In this document: piece after piece, positions 23,535 to 44,202 of the stretch
Layout: each line of letters begins with the position of its first letter
Position numbering within the stretch: the stretch's first letter is position 1
NCBI GenBank assembly: GCA_036346395.1
Contig: CM070615.1
Span: 8,809,534-8,873,533 of the forward strand
DNA: 64,000 nt
Origin: Hsuehochloa calcarea
Lineage: Eukaryota > Streptophyta > Magnoliopsida > Poales > Poaceae
Direction of reading: 5' to 3'
The notes under the pieces: generated by a model
Database searches by the model: none
The model's input: only the letters and a program-made list of their open reading frames with translations
What the model was told of the DNA's origin: nothing
Translations under genes and position numbers: made by a program

Positions 23535-25705
23535 TGTAATACCCCGAAGGTGATTCGGCTTATTAGAAGAAGTTTCAAGAGGAGCTAATCGAAAAACCGT
23601 AATCATCTTTTCACCGGGGTTTTCGTGATTTCACGGCAACTGGGCTCAGGCCACGGCCCAGAGGGGCCCATGTGGTGGCTGGCCATAAGGGGGGGGTTCC
23701 ACCCCCAAACCCTAAACTCCACATTTCTCTCCCCCTCCCCCCCTTTGGAGCCGCCGCCACCCTTTCCCATTGTTGTGCGCCGCCTTGTACGTCGATTTTG
23801 GATAAGATGCATTCGTTTTCTGTCCTATCCATATCTTAGACAGTTGTAGGTATTGTTCTTAGCTTTCCATATCCACCGAGATCACATGATTCCGCCTTAC
23901 GGTTTAGGAGATATGATTTTTTTAGTGCGCGCTGTTCTGTCTGTCTGACGAGAAGGATCTGTCGGCTTGATCCTAGGTTTTGATTTAGTTAGAGGCATTT
24001 CCAGAACCTCCACCCAAATAGGTTATTGTAGCCCTTTAAATTATCTTTCAAAGCTGATAAAGATCAGCTCCATTGGATCTGTATAATGAAAGTTATGATA
24101 TTTTCTTTACCACTGTTCTGAATTCTAGGCAGATAAATGTTAGCGTTTTCATCTATTGTTTAGACTACTGTAGAGGCCGAATCTAGGGTTTTGCCCTTCT
24201 AGAGTTTTATTCCTGGGAACGTTAGATTTCTTTTGGCACTAAGATCAGGAAAATCCGATCTGTATTTTGGGAGATATGAATTTTTTATTGCGATCTGTTC
24301 AGTCTGCTCAAAACCGGGTCGAGGGTTTGTCCTCGGTTTTGTTCAAATATGGGGCCGAATTAGAACCTTCACCCAACTAAGTTATTGTAGTTCTAGAATT
24401 TATCTTTCCAAGTTGATAAGGATCATTCTCATTGGATCCGTAGGCTAAAAGTTACGCCGTTTTCTTTATTACTGATCTGTATTCTGGACAGACGTAGATG
24501 GATTGTGTTTAACTGATAATTAGCCCTCTGTTTTGGCCGAATCAGGGGATTCCGTCAACTAATGTTTTATAGTCTGATCAGTTAAGAATCAGTGAGAACT
24601 GGTTTCATGTCTTTTAGACTTACAGACAATTAATGGTGAATTTTCTCGTACGACTGCCAGAAGATAGGTAATCTGGACTTTTTGTGTAGAGGATCAAATT
24701 GAACCTTTTGTTTGGTTGGTTTGGTTAGAGATTGTGGGAGGGCACGTGTAGCACTGTATTACTCGGTTGTCCTCATATCGATCATTTTATATTGTAGGCG
24801 GTGAAGCGGTGAGTGGAGGGGTACCTCAGTTACCTCCCAAACCGTCGCAGCGCGGCAGGCAAGTAACTTGTATACTATGATTGATGCATTATGTGATGTG
24901 TGAATGAGTGATTATATTTGTTCGTATTTGTAGATGAATGCCATGTGTATCTTTTCATTTGTGAGTACTATTCAATCTTGTCATGGGATCACATCATGAC
25001 ATGCATAAATTATCTTTGTAAGACCCATCAATTCCAGTATGAGCACTTGAAAATCCCATCAATTCCAGAATGGGTACGTGAGTCCACCATTCCAATGTGG
25101 GCCACGTTACGTAAGTCCACCATTCCAATGTGGGCCACGTTGGATGGCCATATGAAACGTTCTTCATACGGTTACTTTAAGTGAACACCGACAAGTGTTT
25201 CACTCGCTATACCGGTATATGCTGCGATATGTCCAATTCCTTCAATGCATCATTTCACTTCATCCATTCATAAAGTTGTTTTCAATCAATGTTCAAGTTA
25301 TGATTGTGATAAATTGTTCATGGTATGTTTGATTGTTACATACAAGTACTTGCTGAGTCTTTGGCTCATTCTTGCTTTGTTGTTTTATTTAGGTAAATGA
25401 CAAGGAAGAATGATCTCGTGGAGGGTGGTTCAACACGATGCAATCACTACCATAATCCAAATATTTTGAGAACTTTTATTGTCGTTATTTATGTCTTGTG
25501 TTGAATTGTAATAAACCATTTTGGTCATAACTACCGTATCCCTCTGAATTGTTTATTTCCATTCCGTTGATTAAACTTGATGATGAATTCTTGTTTCCGT
25601 ATATCCTTATTAATTCCTTCACCTTGTCATGCGTTTTGATGTTATTATACTAAAGAGTAGTGATTGTAGGTGACATCTTGACTTCCTTATAGTCAGGGTG
25701 TTACA
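23535..25705 (+). repeat. 3' LTR of element B
   Basis: It is collinear with the 5' LTR over its whole length, with scattered substitutions and many one-base indels. Several indels sit where one LTR has CG and the other CAG or CTG. Length is 2171 bp against 2156 bp for the 5' LTR. Confidence 0.92.
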
Positions 25706-26088
25706 GTCTACACATCCCAAAAAGGAACACCTAACAACTACAGCTTGTGGGCATAATGCTAGAATATGGTAAATTAGTTGGTCAAATCCTTTCCATTTCG
25801 GACATTTGGTTCTACGGTAGTGCTCAATTTGGGTAATCACAAGCGTCGGTCCTTAATATGACTTGGGTGAAACTTACCATAATATAAATTCTCGTGCTCT
25901 AACCGTACCCGCCTGATCTTACCAGCCGCCCAAGTCTATAACAAATTTTCACTATTTTTTTCAAATACTGGCATTACCTAATGTCATACATTTCTCGAAC
26001 TGATTTGTATAAAAATGTATTAATAATTCCCACCCATAGGATAAACATGGCCGATATAGCTTGTCTAAGTAGTTCTACTGTTTTATAT

Positions 26089-26567
26089 TAATCTATCAAT
26101 AATATATTTACATAATCCACAAATAATATATCCCTATAATTCAACAACAATATAAACATGTAATCTAACAATGTTATATTTCTATGATCCAAGAATGATA
26201 TATCTCTATGATCCAACAATGATATATTCTAATAATCCAACAAAGATAAATTTCTATAATCCAACAAAGATTCATTTCTATAATCCAACCAATGTATATT
26301 TCTTTAATCCAACAAAGGTATCTTCCTATAATCCAACAAAGGTATCTTCCTATAATCCAACAAAGATTCATTTCTATAATCCAACCAAGATTCATTTCTA
26401 TAATTCAACTAAGATATATTTCTATAATCTAACAAAAAATCATTTCTATAATCAGCCAAGATATATTTCTAGAATCCAACCGAGATATATTTCTAGAATC
26501 CAGCTAAGATATATTTATAGAATCCAACCAAGATATATTTTTATAATCCAACAAAGATAAATTAACA
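26089..26567. repeat. 24-bp minisatellite, about 20 units
   Basis: Consensus is close to TAATCCAACAAAGATATATT followed by TCTA. All units but one (23 bp, near 26450) are exactly 24 bp; 20 units give 479 bp. Because 24 is a multiple of three, the array leaves open frames of 129 codons (plus, 26171-26560) and 73 codons (minus) that repeat an eight-residue YNPTKIHF-like pattern. These are by-products of the repeat, not likely proteins. The array lies in the right part of the solo LTR, and I saw no similar array in the other LTRs of this type. Confidence 0.93.
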
Positions 26568-28124
26568 TCATATTCATTCTCAACAATCTATATAATCCAC
26601 AAAGATATCCTCCTTCATTGTGTTCATCTAATTCTACAATATTGTATTCGTATTGTCTAACAATAATGCAATCATTAATGAGGATTATATGTACTAAGGC
26701 GACAATGATTCAAGGATAACAACATCAAATGAAGACATTGATAAAGTTAGGATTAACTATCAACCCAGGATTTGAACTTATCATTTTATGTAAATAGCAA
26801 TGCATATAATTTTGAAACTAAAGCAGATTTTGGAAAACATAGGTTCAGTGTGGTCAAAGGAGACTTGCCTTCATTGAAGGTTGAGGTCACACGTTTCGGT
26901 TGGTCCAAACTTACTTCGGCAACGTCGGATCCTATACCTGTGAAACGAGATGAATTAAATAACGAAAAAATTATAAAATTAGCACCAATGGAGAGATTAT
27001 GAATTTAGTAATAATAATCAACGGAATCGGAGTTCGTATGAAGGGGAACGAACATTCGAAAGGTTTGCTGGGAAAGAAATCCCCGCAAAATTTAGAGAGA
27101 AAGAATATTGTTGGAATATGCTTGCTCTGATGTTTATCATGCAAGCAAAGGCATAGAGTATGACATTTGGGACCACTCGCTAGAGAAACAACAGAGGAAG
27201 AAATAGAGACGGAGACAAAGACAAGTAGGACCCATTGCTACAGACTCAAAGGAAGCAACATAGAGAGCTTCAGTTCAAAACAAAATAGGGGAGCTCCCCG
27301 GGCGCAGGGGCAAGGGGTGGCGCCGGCTAGGGAAAGCGCGGTGGCCAGCGGCGACAGCAAAAATGGGTTGCCAGCGGTGAGGCGGTTCTTCAGGTGTTGG
27401 CAGCGCGGGCTATGACGACCGATGGCGACGCTAGCACAGGCGGCATGGGTGGCATGGGGGCGGCGGTCGGGCGTGGGCAGCAGGAGCACGAGCACGACGG
27501 CGGAATGGGGAGCACGCCGAGCTGCTAGGGGAGGTCCGAGGAGGCAGGGCAATGGTGGCCGGCGGCGGGGAAGAAGGGCTCAACGCGGTGGCGCTCCACG
27601 GCGGTGCAACAAAGGAAATAAGCAGAGGAATAGATTGAGGAAGTCGAGGTGGTGCTACCGGCGGAAGGAATTGAGGAGAAGCTCACCGAGGGCGACGAGC
27701 TCGACGGTGGCGGCGACCTGATTGGAGATGAAGAAGATGGCCCAATCCGGCGAACCATCGAGGAAAAAGTGAAGTTAAAGAGGGGAAATGCTCGTGAGCC
27801 TCGGGAACACGACGTGACACGCTTGGAGACTCGAGGACTTCAATTGAGCAGCGGGAACGCGAAGCGGGAGTGGTGGCCGATGACGGGGAAGACGCTTTGC
27901 GTGACAGCGGCAGTGCTCCAGGGGCCCGGGGGGGAGTGGCGTGGGGCGACAGTACAGGGCATGTGTGCGGGATTTGTGGGCAGCGCGGCGAGTAGCACGG
28001 CACAGACAAGGCACGCGGGTGCAGAAGGCAAGGTATGGGGGTGAGTCAGGTCCGGGCATAGGTGCTTCGGCAAGATTCCCGGCGGCAAGTATGGCACTCT
28101 GGTTCAGGAAAGAGACAAATCAAC

Positions 28125-28203
28125 GGGAAGAAAGGAAAGAAGAGAGAAAGGAGAGAAAAAAAAGGAGGAAAGGAAAAAAGAAACAAAGGAAAAGAAAGAA
28201 GAA
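28125..28203 (+). repeat. Purine-rich tract in the solo LTR
   Basis: About 79 bases are almost entirely A and G (GGGAAGAAAGGAAAGAAGAG and similar), with a single C near 28183. It is a low-complexity stretch beside the GC-rich leader segment of the LTR. Confidence 0.8.
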
Positions 28204-28452
28204 TTTTGCGGAAAATTCAAATTTGCAAAAAATTAAATTTTGGAATTTGGCGAAGAATTTGAATTGAGACGACGGAATTGGAATTTGAACTTCGGTCCAG
28301 GAATTTAAATAAATGTAAAAACTCCAATTGAAATCCAAATATTTGAATTAATTAATTTAAATTATCTTTTTTTGAAAAAAAACTAAATTTTAGAATATTA
28401 CATCCATCCGCAGGGATTGTGCCGGAATTTAGGCTCCTGAAACAAAGTCTAA

Positions 28453-29204
28453 AATATTTCGGTGGGAGGAATTTCTTTTTTCATGCGTTAACGGTGAGTA
28501 ACGTTTAGGAGCTCCCATGGTGATGTGTGCTAGGCCACGCATGGCATGGAAAATAGGAACAGCAACTTTGACCTGATCCTGTGTCATGGAATTGCTCCAT
28601 CAGAGGAAGACGATGCTTCGAATTTTTGAGTTAGTTTGGAGATTTCGAACATAGAAATTTCCCGTAAAACAGTGTTAGGTTTCGGAAGAATTCTCGCTTT
28701 CTAGCTAGGCTTAGAGTTTGCAATAGTTGGCTTGGACTCGGTCTGGCTTCGGGTTGGGTCAAGCTTGGACTAGGCTTTGCTGCCTTATTTCCATTAATAT
28801 GGACGATGTAGTTTTGTACATCCATTCCATTCATGTACCGCAGACAACCGAAAATAGATTTTTGCTTCATATACTAAATTAACCTATAAATGCTTTGGAA
28901 ATTCTATTTTATATAAGTTGCGAGCCATAGGGGTAGTCCCAGTATACATGTACAGTAAGTACAAGTAGGTCACCAAAACGGATTGGTATCGAAATGTCAT
29001 GGTGAACAGTGCTATAACATTCAGTAGATCTGAATTATCGGATCCCGGAACAATGGTACGATTCAATCGGCACTGCGGAGCTGCAGCGTTCACAAGCAGT
29101 ATTGATGCTACAATATTTTTGCTACGGTACTTTAGTATGGTGCAAATCTTGATCCTAACCTTCGTTTTCGGTCCGACGGTTCATACACAATGTTATGATA
29201 CTGT
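28453..29204. other. Intergenic stretch with nothing recognised
   Basis: This lies between the Tourist-like MITE and the family-A solo LTR. Short open frames (28631-28870 minus, 28884-29093 minus, 28999-29223 plus) have no recognisable domain. I see no repeat structure. Confidence 0.5.
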
Positions 29205-30345
29205 TTACCTGTGGATATCATAGGGATATGCTCCAGATCTTAGGATGATGTGACAATTGGCAATGGTATTAATGGTTTATCGTTTCACGTATTTTCGACA
29301 AAGTTTCAGAACTGTCAGGTGACAGGCGGTCTGACCGGCCATAGCATGGCGGTCCGACCGGTCCCAAATCGGTCGAACCGGCCATGAGCGGCAGTCGGAC
29401 CGACTGTGACCAAATGTGTCAAAATGAGCTGGGCCAAAAATAGAGGGTGTAAGCAAGAGAGGGGATTCTATTGCTCTTGGTCCCATAATTTTTGGAGTCT
29501 CCAGTCAAAAGTTCTATTGGTTTAAAGTTTTCAGTAGGTTTCAGATTTTCAGGGGGTTGAAAATCGGCTAAGTCCTTTCGGGCGGTCGGACCGGCCTATG
29601 GCTGGTGGTCCGACCGGCAAGGCTGGCGGTTCGACCGGCCCTGAGGGGCGGTCGGATCGATTGTCACTTGAACGTCGGCCTTTGTGGCGGTGTTGTTCGT
29701 TAGTTAGGTCAAAGTCATGAGTTTCAGTGCATATGTGTTGCATGATGCATGTTTTGATTAACGTGGGTCAAGTTGTGAAGAACTTGTTCCCGGATTCGAT
29801 TTGCTTGTCTATTGTTGTGCAGGTTGCTTGATGGTCAACGACGGTCAACGGCGAGGATGATCGGGACTAGGCTTGGAGAGCTGAGGTCCAGAACGATCGA
29901 CGATGCCGGGTGAGGTCAATGAACTCAAGTGTGGTGCAGAATAGACAAGGATGACCGAACGGACAGTTCGGTGCGACTGGTTTGATCAAGCGGCGCGGGA
30001 GTCGGTGCAAGTGCCATGGTGGTTTCGGTGGGAGCTAGATAGGAGAGACTTGCCGACATGGAGAGAGTCGTTGATCAACCTACACGTAGCGGAGCAAGCG
30101 AAGTGCTTCGCGCAGATGGACTCGGTCTTTGGAGAAGGACCGAGAATGGGTATTTTGGTAATCTTATCAAATACCACCTTGGTGACCTTTTGCCTATCCG
30201 CAGCGCAAGACGACGCAAAGAGAAGCGGTTTAGGTCAAGAGGTGTTGAAGACAGCGCTTTGTAATGCGTGCGTGTGTGACCCGTTTGTGTTGGACCTTAA
30301 CGGGAGCCCATTTAAGTTAAACTTCTAGAAGGTCTAAGTCTCCAC

Positions 30346-30353
30346 TATAAATA
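30346..30353 (+). promoter_or_regulatory. TATA box of family-A LTR
   Basis: CTATAAATAGAGGAGGGAGG lies ~1.14 kb into the LTR. It is followed by a CCCCCTTCAGCCC transcript-start-like stretch. The same element is present at 62420 in the third copy. Confidence 0.7.
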
Positions 30354-31033
30354 GAGGAGGGAGGTGGCTGCACCCCCTTCAGCCCTTTCATTATTGTTGA
30401 AACCCTAGTTTGGCTTAGAGAGAGGATTAGTGGAGGTTAGGGTTCTAGAGAGTTTTGATTTGATTTCGTGCTCTTGGATTGAGCTTTGTCCTCCATTGAT
30501 GGAGTGGCTGTAAACCCAAATCCTATCAAATCAATACAAAGAAAGTTTGCTCAAAGATGTGTCTCTTTGTCTTTCTTCTCTCTATTTGGTGATTTTGAGT
30601 CTTTCGTTGATTCATGAGTTTTTGATTGATTTCTTCACGTGATCTAGCTTGCTGTGACATGTGGGAACACATCTAGGATCATCTTGATCATCAATCACCC
30701 ACGAGCAAATTTTTGGATCTAGTTTTCGTTTTGACTCGGTTTTGAATCATCCCCCTCTCAAACTGAAAAAGGTCGTAACTTTTCCAAGGATCTTCACGAT
30801 CTTCGATTGGAATAGGTTCCTGACATCCTAGAGAAGGTGTGTTCCAAGTTTTATCAAGTTTGGAGATGTAGATCAAAAGTTACATCTATTTGCAACTTTA
30901 TTTTTCGGGTTATTTTTATCGTTCATCGATCGGAGGTCGAGACCGCCCGTGACCGGTCCGATCGCTTCAGGGACCGTCCGACCGCCATTAACACAGAGAT
31001 CAGACCGCCCAACACTTAGAATTTTAGCCCGTG

Positions 31034-31165
31034 TTGATTTCGGTTGTTTTGCTTCGGGGTTTAGATTGGATTCAATACTAGTCTTCCGCTATACTGGTAT
31101 TGATTTCGGTTGTTTTGCTTCGGGGTTTAGATTGGATTCAATACTAGTCTTCCGCTATACTGGTA
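31034..31165 (+). repeat. 66-bp tandem duplication in family-A LTR
   Basis: TTGATTTCGGTTGTTTTGCT begins at 31034 and again at 31100, and the whole 66-bp unit is repeated with hardly any change. The copies at 54267 and 61497 do not show it, so it arose in this LTR. Confidence 0.9.
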
Positions 31166-31530
31166 TATTGATCTTCATAGCTTCCATAGCTATTGGAGTG
31201 AAATTTGGATTGAATCTGATCTTAGTTGAAAAAGTGAGCGTGCTCCTATTCACCCCTCCTCTAATCGCCTTTTCGGTCCAATGTTACCATAACATTGCTA
31301 CATAATTTTAGAAGATACGTTTCGCACCCAAACCCACCCCGGACAACCATCCACAACACCGGAAAAGATTCATATAGGCAAAGCGCACGGGTGCCAGTAA
31401 TTGTATGTGATTGCTGATGACAATTGTGATTCCGTAGCCTATTTGAGGGAAAATTTATATAAAAGAATCATAGCGTATGAATTTGAAGGGAAGTATAGCA
31501 TCGGATTTGTAGGATGAGTCATTTAGCCTA

Positions 31531-31788
31531 TTTTTTTTAACAAAATAGCAAAATTAGTCCTCTACGTCCGAAACGATAAAAATAACATCTTTAATTTGCC
31601 ACGTAACCGACATGTTGTGCTCTCAGTCCGTGGCAGACAACTTGTTGCATTCCCAGTCCGATGCCGCGGACTAGGAGCGCAACATGTCTATTCCACTGCA
31701 AAATTAGCGTATTAGAGATATTATTTTTGTCATTTTTAACGTGAGCGGAGGGGCTAGACTAGTTTTGCTATTTACAAATAAAAAATAT
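31531..31788. mobile_element. Fold-back MITE, ~260 bp
   Basis: The left arm (AATAGCAAAATTAGTCC.. AAAAATAACATCT) and the reverse complement of the right arm (AATAGCAAAACTAGTC.. AAAAATAATATCT) form imperfect inverted repeats of about 70 bp. The loop holds two CCGTGGCAG / CCGCGGAC-like segments. No transposase and no clear TSD were seen. A Mutator-like origin is possible because of the long arms, but not shown. The preceding 31289-31530 holds nothing I recognise. Confidence 0.65.
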
Positions 31789-32178
31789 ATCATTTTAATC
31801 AAAGACTCTTCCCGTGAGGTTGTGATTTATACGAGAAAAGTTTGCTCTATATAACAACTTGACAACGAGCGTGGACTAGAAAACAACGATAATGAGTTTA
31901 AAAAACAACGATAATGGGTTTATTAGAAAATCAGGAGAAAAATGACCAGGTCAAAATTCTTAAGGCTAGATCTGAGTCTACGGGTATAAGACGCTAAGCT
32001 CTAGACATAAATTACTTGATTATTCGTAATGTCACGGAGGTGAGCTTGAACTATTCCTACAAGATCGTTGGAAGAGAGGTGTGTTTGCGTTTGTTTCTTG
32101 AGTCGCACAATTGTGCTAAGGAAAATAAACCGTACGGTGAGCACTGGTACAACCCAGATTCTTTTTCTTTTCTTTTCT

Positions 32179-32519
32179 TTTTTACCGAAATGACACAATT
32201 TCAAACGTGTTTACCAAAAATAACATCATTGTAGCAATTGTAAAAAAAAAGTGTTCTCGTTCGCACGATTATTATACAGTTTTAGTCACAGAACGACACG
32301 CGACGGAAGACCGTATGGTCACCATGTGGTTTTAGCGACGGCGTGACACTCGGCAGAAGACCGCACGGTCACCGTGCGGTGTTAGCCACGGCGCGACAAG
32401 TGGCCGTGCAGTTTTACCACGGCGCGACATGTGACGGCTGAGTGCCATTTTTGCAATTGGAGCTACATAGACGTTATTTTTGCTAATCAAGTTTCAAAAA
32501 GCGCCATTTCGGCCAAAGA
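32179..32519. mobile_element. Fold-back MITE with internal direct repeats, ~340 bp
   Basis: The left arm TTTACCGAAATGACACAATT..CAAAAATAAC and the reverse complement of the right arm (GGCCGAAATGGCGC..CAAAAATAACG) form imperfect long inverted repeats. Inside, 32285-32440 repeats a theme of ACGGCGYGACA and GACCGYAYGGTCACC several times. No coding capacity was seen. TSD was not resolved. 31800-32178 shows nothing further. Confidence 0.68.
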
Positions 32520-32617
32520 TTCTACAACCCTTCGTAACAAGACACAATCAAACAGACCGGACCAGCCCGACCCCAGAGCCCAATCGAGCTGCAAGTCCAG
32601 AATCATCGGAGAACAAA

Positions 32618-33499
32618 ATGAAAATTTGATTATTTGCCACTGCAAAGAACAACCTTTCAGGATTTGCCACTGCTAACATTGTAAGTTATAATTTGCCACT
32701 TTAGAGATTGGTTGTTTGATAATTTACCACTCTAGAGATTGGTTGTTTGATAATTAACCATTTTAGTATTTTAATTATATTTTTTAATTATTTTTTCTTT
32801 TCTTTTTTTCTCACATGAAATATCTTTATTGCTTCTCTCTAATGTACACTGCCCCGTTAGCGTTTCGTATCTGCTCCATTTCCGTCCTCTCGTATGTGGC
32901 AATCTGCGTGCACTGCTGCAAACGAAACGCGTCGCTAGCTTGGGCCAGCTTGTGATGCTCTTGTGCCCTGTGCTTGTTTGATGTTTTGCCTAAGCAAATG
33001 CACTTGAATTGAGTTTGCGTACAGCCAGCCGCCCACCATGTGTTGCTGGGATATCAAAGTACATGTGCCTCTTTCGCAAGCTTGATTCTTGCTCCACTGC
33101 ATTGCACTGGTGCATATGGACGTTCCTGCAACGGATCGCAAGCAGTTTTGTATGCGGGGATAGAATGCAGTTGCTCAATGCTCATTAGATTGGTGTGCAA
33201 ATGTTGATGTGGACAAATTGATAGACGTCGGAATAAGGTGATGCTGCGTGTCAGCTCATGCAGTTCATTGTTGCGCGCACATGCTGTTGAAGTACTTGAT
33301 CCGTGTGGATATTGGTTCTGAATTGGGCAAACCTCAATAAAGATATTTCGCGCGAAAAAAGTGAGAAAAAGATAAAAATATAATTAAAAAATTAAAATGA
33401 TAAATTATCAAACAATCATCTTAAGAGTGATAAATTATAATGTTAACCGTGATAAATCTAAAAAGCTGTTATTTACTATAGCAAATAATCAATTTTCCC
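32618..33499. mobile_element. Mutator-like element with ~200-bp terminal inverted repeats, 882 bp
   Basis: The left arm (about 32618-32845) and the reverse complement of the right arm (about 33310-33499) align over ~200 bp: GAAAATT-GATTATTTGC, GGTTGTTTGATAATTTA, TTTTTAATTAT, TTTTTCTCAC and GAAATATCTTTATTG are shared in order. Possible 9-bp TSDs are GAGAACAAA and GAGAGGAAA (7 of 9 match). The ~460-bp interior is GC-balanced, unlike the arms, and could be captured DNA, but no gene was recognised. The right end is 137 bp upstream of the CNOT11 start codon. Confidence 0.75.
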
Positions 33500-33636
33500 G
33501 AGAGGAAACACACCTGTATCTAGCCGCACCCGTCCGATCCACATCCGCGAGTCGCCTCCTCCCGCTGCCCCCCGAATCTCTCCCGAAAGGGGAAAACCAA
33601 AAAAAAAAAAAAAAATCAATCTCGCCGCCGGCGCAT

Positions 33637-44202
<10,566 letters not shown>

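Larger units (their letters stand above)
16887..25705 (+). mobile_element. Non-autonomous LTR retrotransposon, 8.8 kb (family 'B')
   Basis: Two ~2.16-kb LTRs (16887-19042 and 23535-25705), both starting TGTAATACCCCGAAGG and ending GTCAGGGTGTTACA, flank a 4.49-kb internal region. A clean primer-binding site follows the first LTR and a purine tract precedes the second. The internal region has no open frame over about 115 codons and no gag, protease, RT, RNase H or integrase motif in any frame, so it must have used proteins of another element. The flanks (CCATC left, GTCTA right) are not a duplication, so one end may have been exchanged or mutated. It sits inside the solo LTR 15900-28402. Comparable rice classes are Dasheng and LARD elements; identity with either is not claimed. 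Confidence 0.9.
15900..28402 (-). mobile_element. Solo gypsy LTR (~3.7 kb) split by a nested retrotransposon, TSD TCCAT
   Basis: The parts are 15900-16886 and 25706-28402 (3684 bp in total). On the plus strand it starts TGTGGAGACCC and ends GAATATTACA, and the perfect 5-bp duplication TCCAT lies at 15895-15899 and 28403-28407. No primer-binding site, gag or pol is present, so it is a solo LTR left by LTR-LTR recombination. It contains the conserved block (16622-16689), a 24-bp minisatellite (26089-26567), a GC-rich segment (27290-28080) with spurious open frames on both strands, and a purine tract near 28125-28203. Its length and landmarks match the LTRs at 6914 and 12349. Confidence 0.88.
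15822..28449 (+). mobile_element. Tourist-like MITE split by a nested LTR element (TSD TAA)
   Basis: The two parts are 15822-15899 and 28408-28449, together about 120 bp. The left end GGCTTTGTTTGAAAAAGACT and the reverse-complemented right end GACTTTGTTTCAGGAGCCTA form terminal inverted repeats. Both are flanked by TAA (15819-15821, 28450-28452), the target preference of PIF/Harbinger Tourist elements. The MITE was interrupted by the solo LTR at 15900-28402. Such short MITEs encode nothing and depend on a transposase elsewhere. Strand is nominal. Confidence 0.82.
29210..31283 (+). mobile_element. Solo LTR of copia family 'A', 2074 bp, TSD TTACC
   Basis: It starts TGTGGATATC and is flanked by a perfect 5-bp duplication TTACC (29205-29209, 31284-31288). 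The last two bases are TG where the other two copies have CA (GGTCCAATG here, GGTCCAACA in the copy at 54267), a terminal mutation after insertion. It carries CGGTCCGACCG-type dyads at about 29320-29400, 29575-29660 and 30940-31010, a TATA box at 30346 and a 66-bp tandem duplication at 31034. Assignment to copia rests on the copy at 54267-56496, where these LTR ends flank copia integrase sequence. Confidence 0.85.

Noticed and set aside
26171..26560. 129-codon open frame with an eight-residue repeat
   Set aside because: It is explained by a 24-bp tandem repeat lacking stops; the opposite strand is open too. There is no start context or domain.
26089..26567. Regularly spaced repeats resembling a CRISPR array
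   Set aside because: Units are contiguous with no spacers, and the surroundings are plant LTR sequence.
27422..28109. GC-rich overlapping open frames (27649-28044, 27683-28009 and others)
   Set aside because: Long frames exist on both strands at once, with Arg/Pro/Ala-rich low-complexity products. They lie inside the solo LTR leader and have no domain.
28120..28267. Lys/Glu/Arg-rich frame suggesting a nuclear protein
   Set aside because: It is produced by a purine tract in the solo LTR; there is no start context and no conserved domain.
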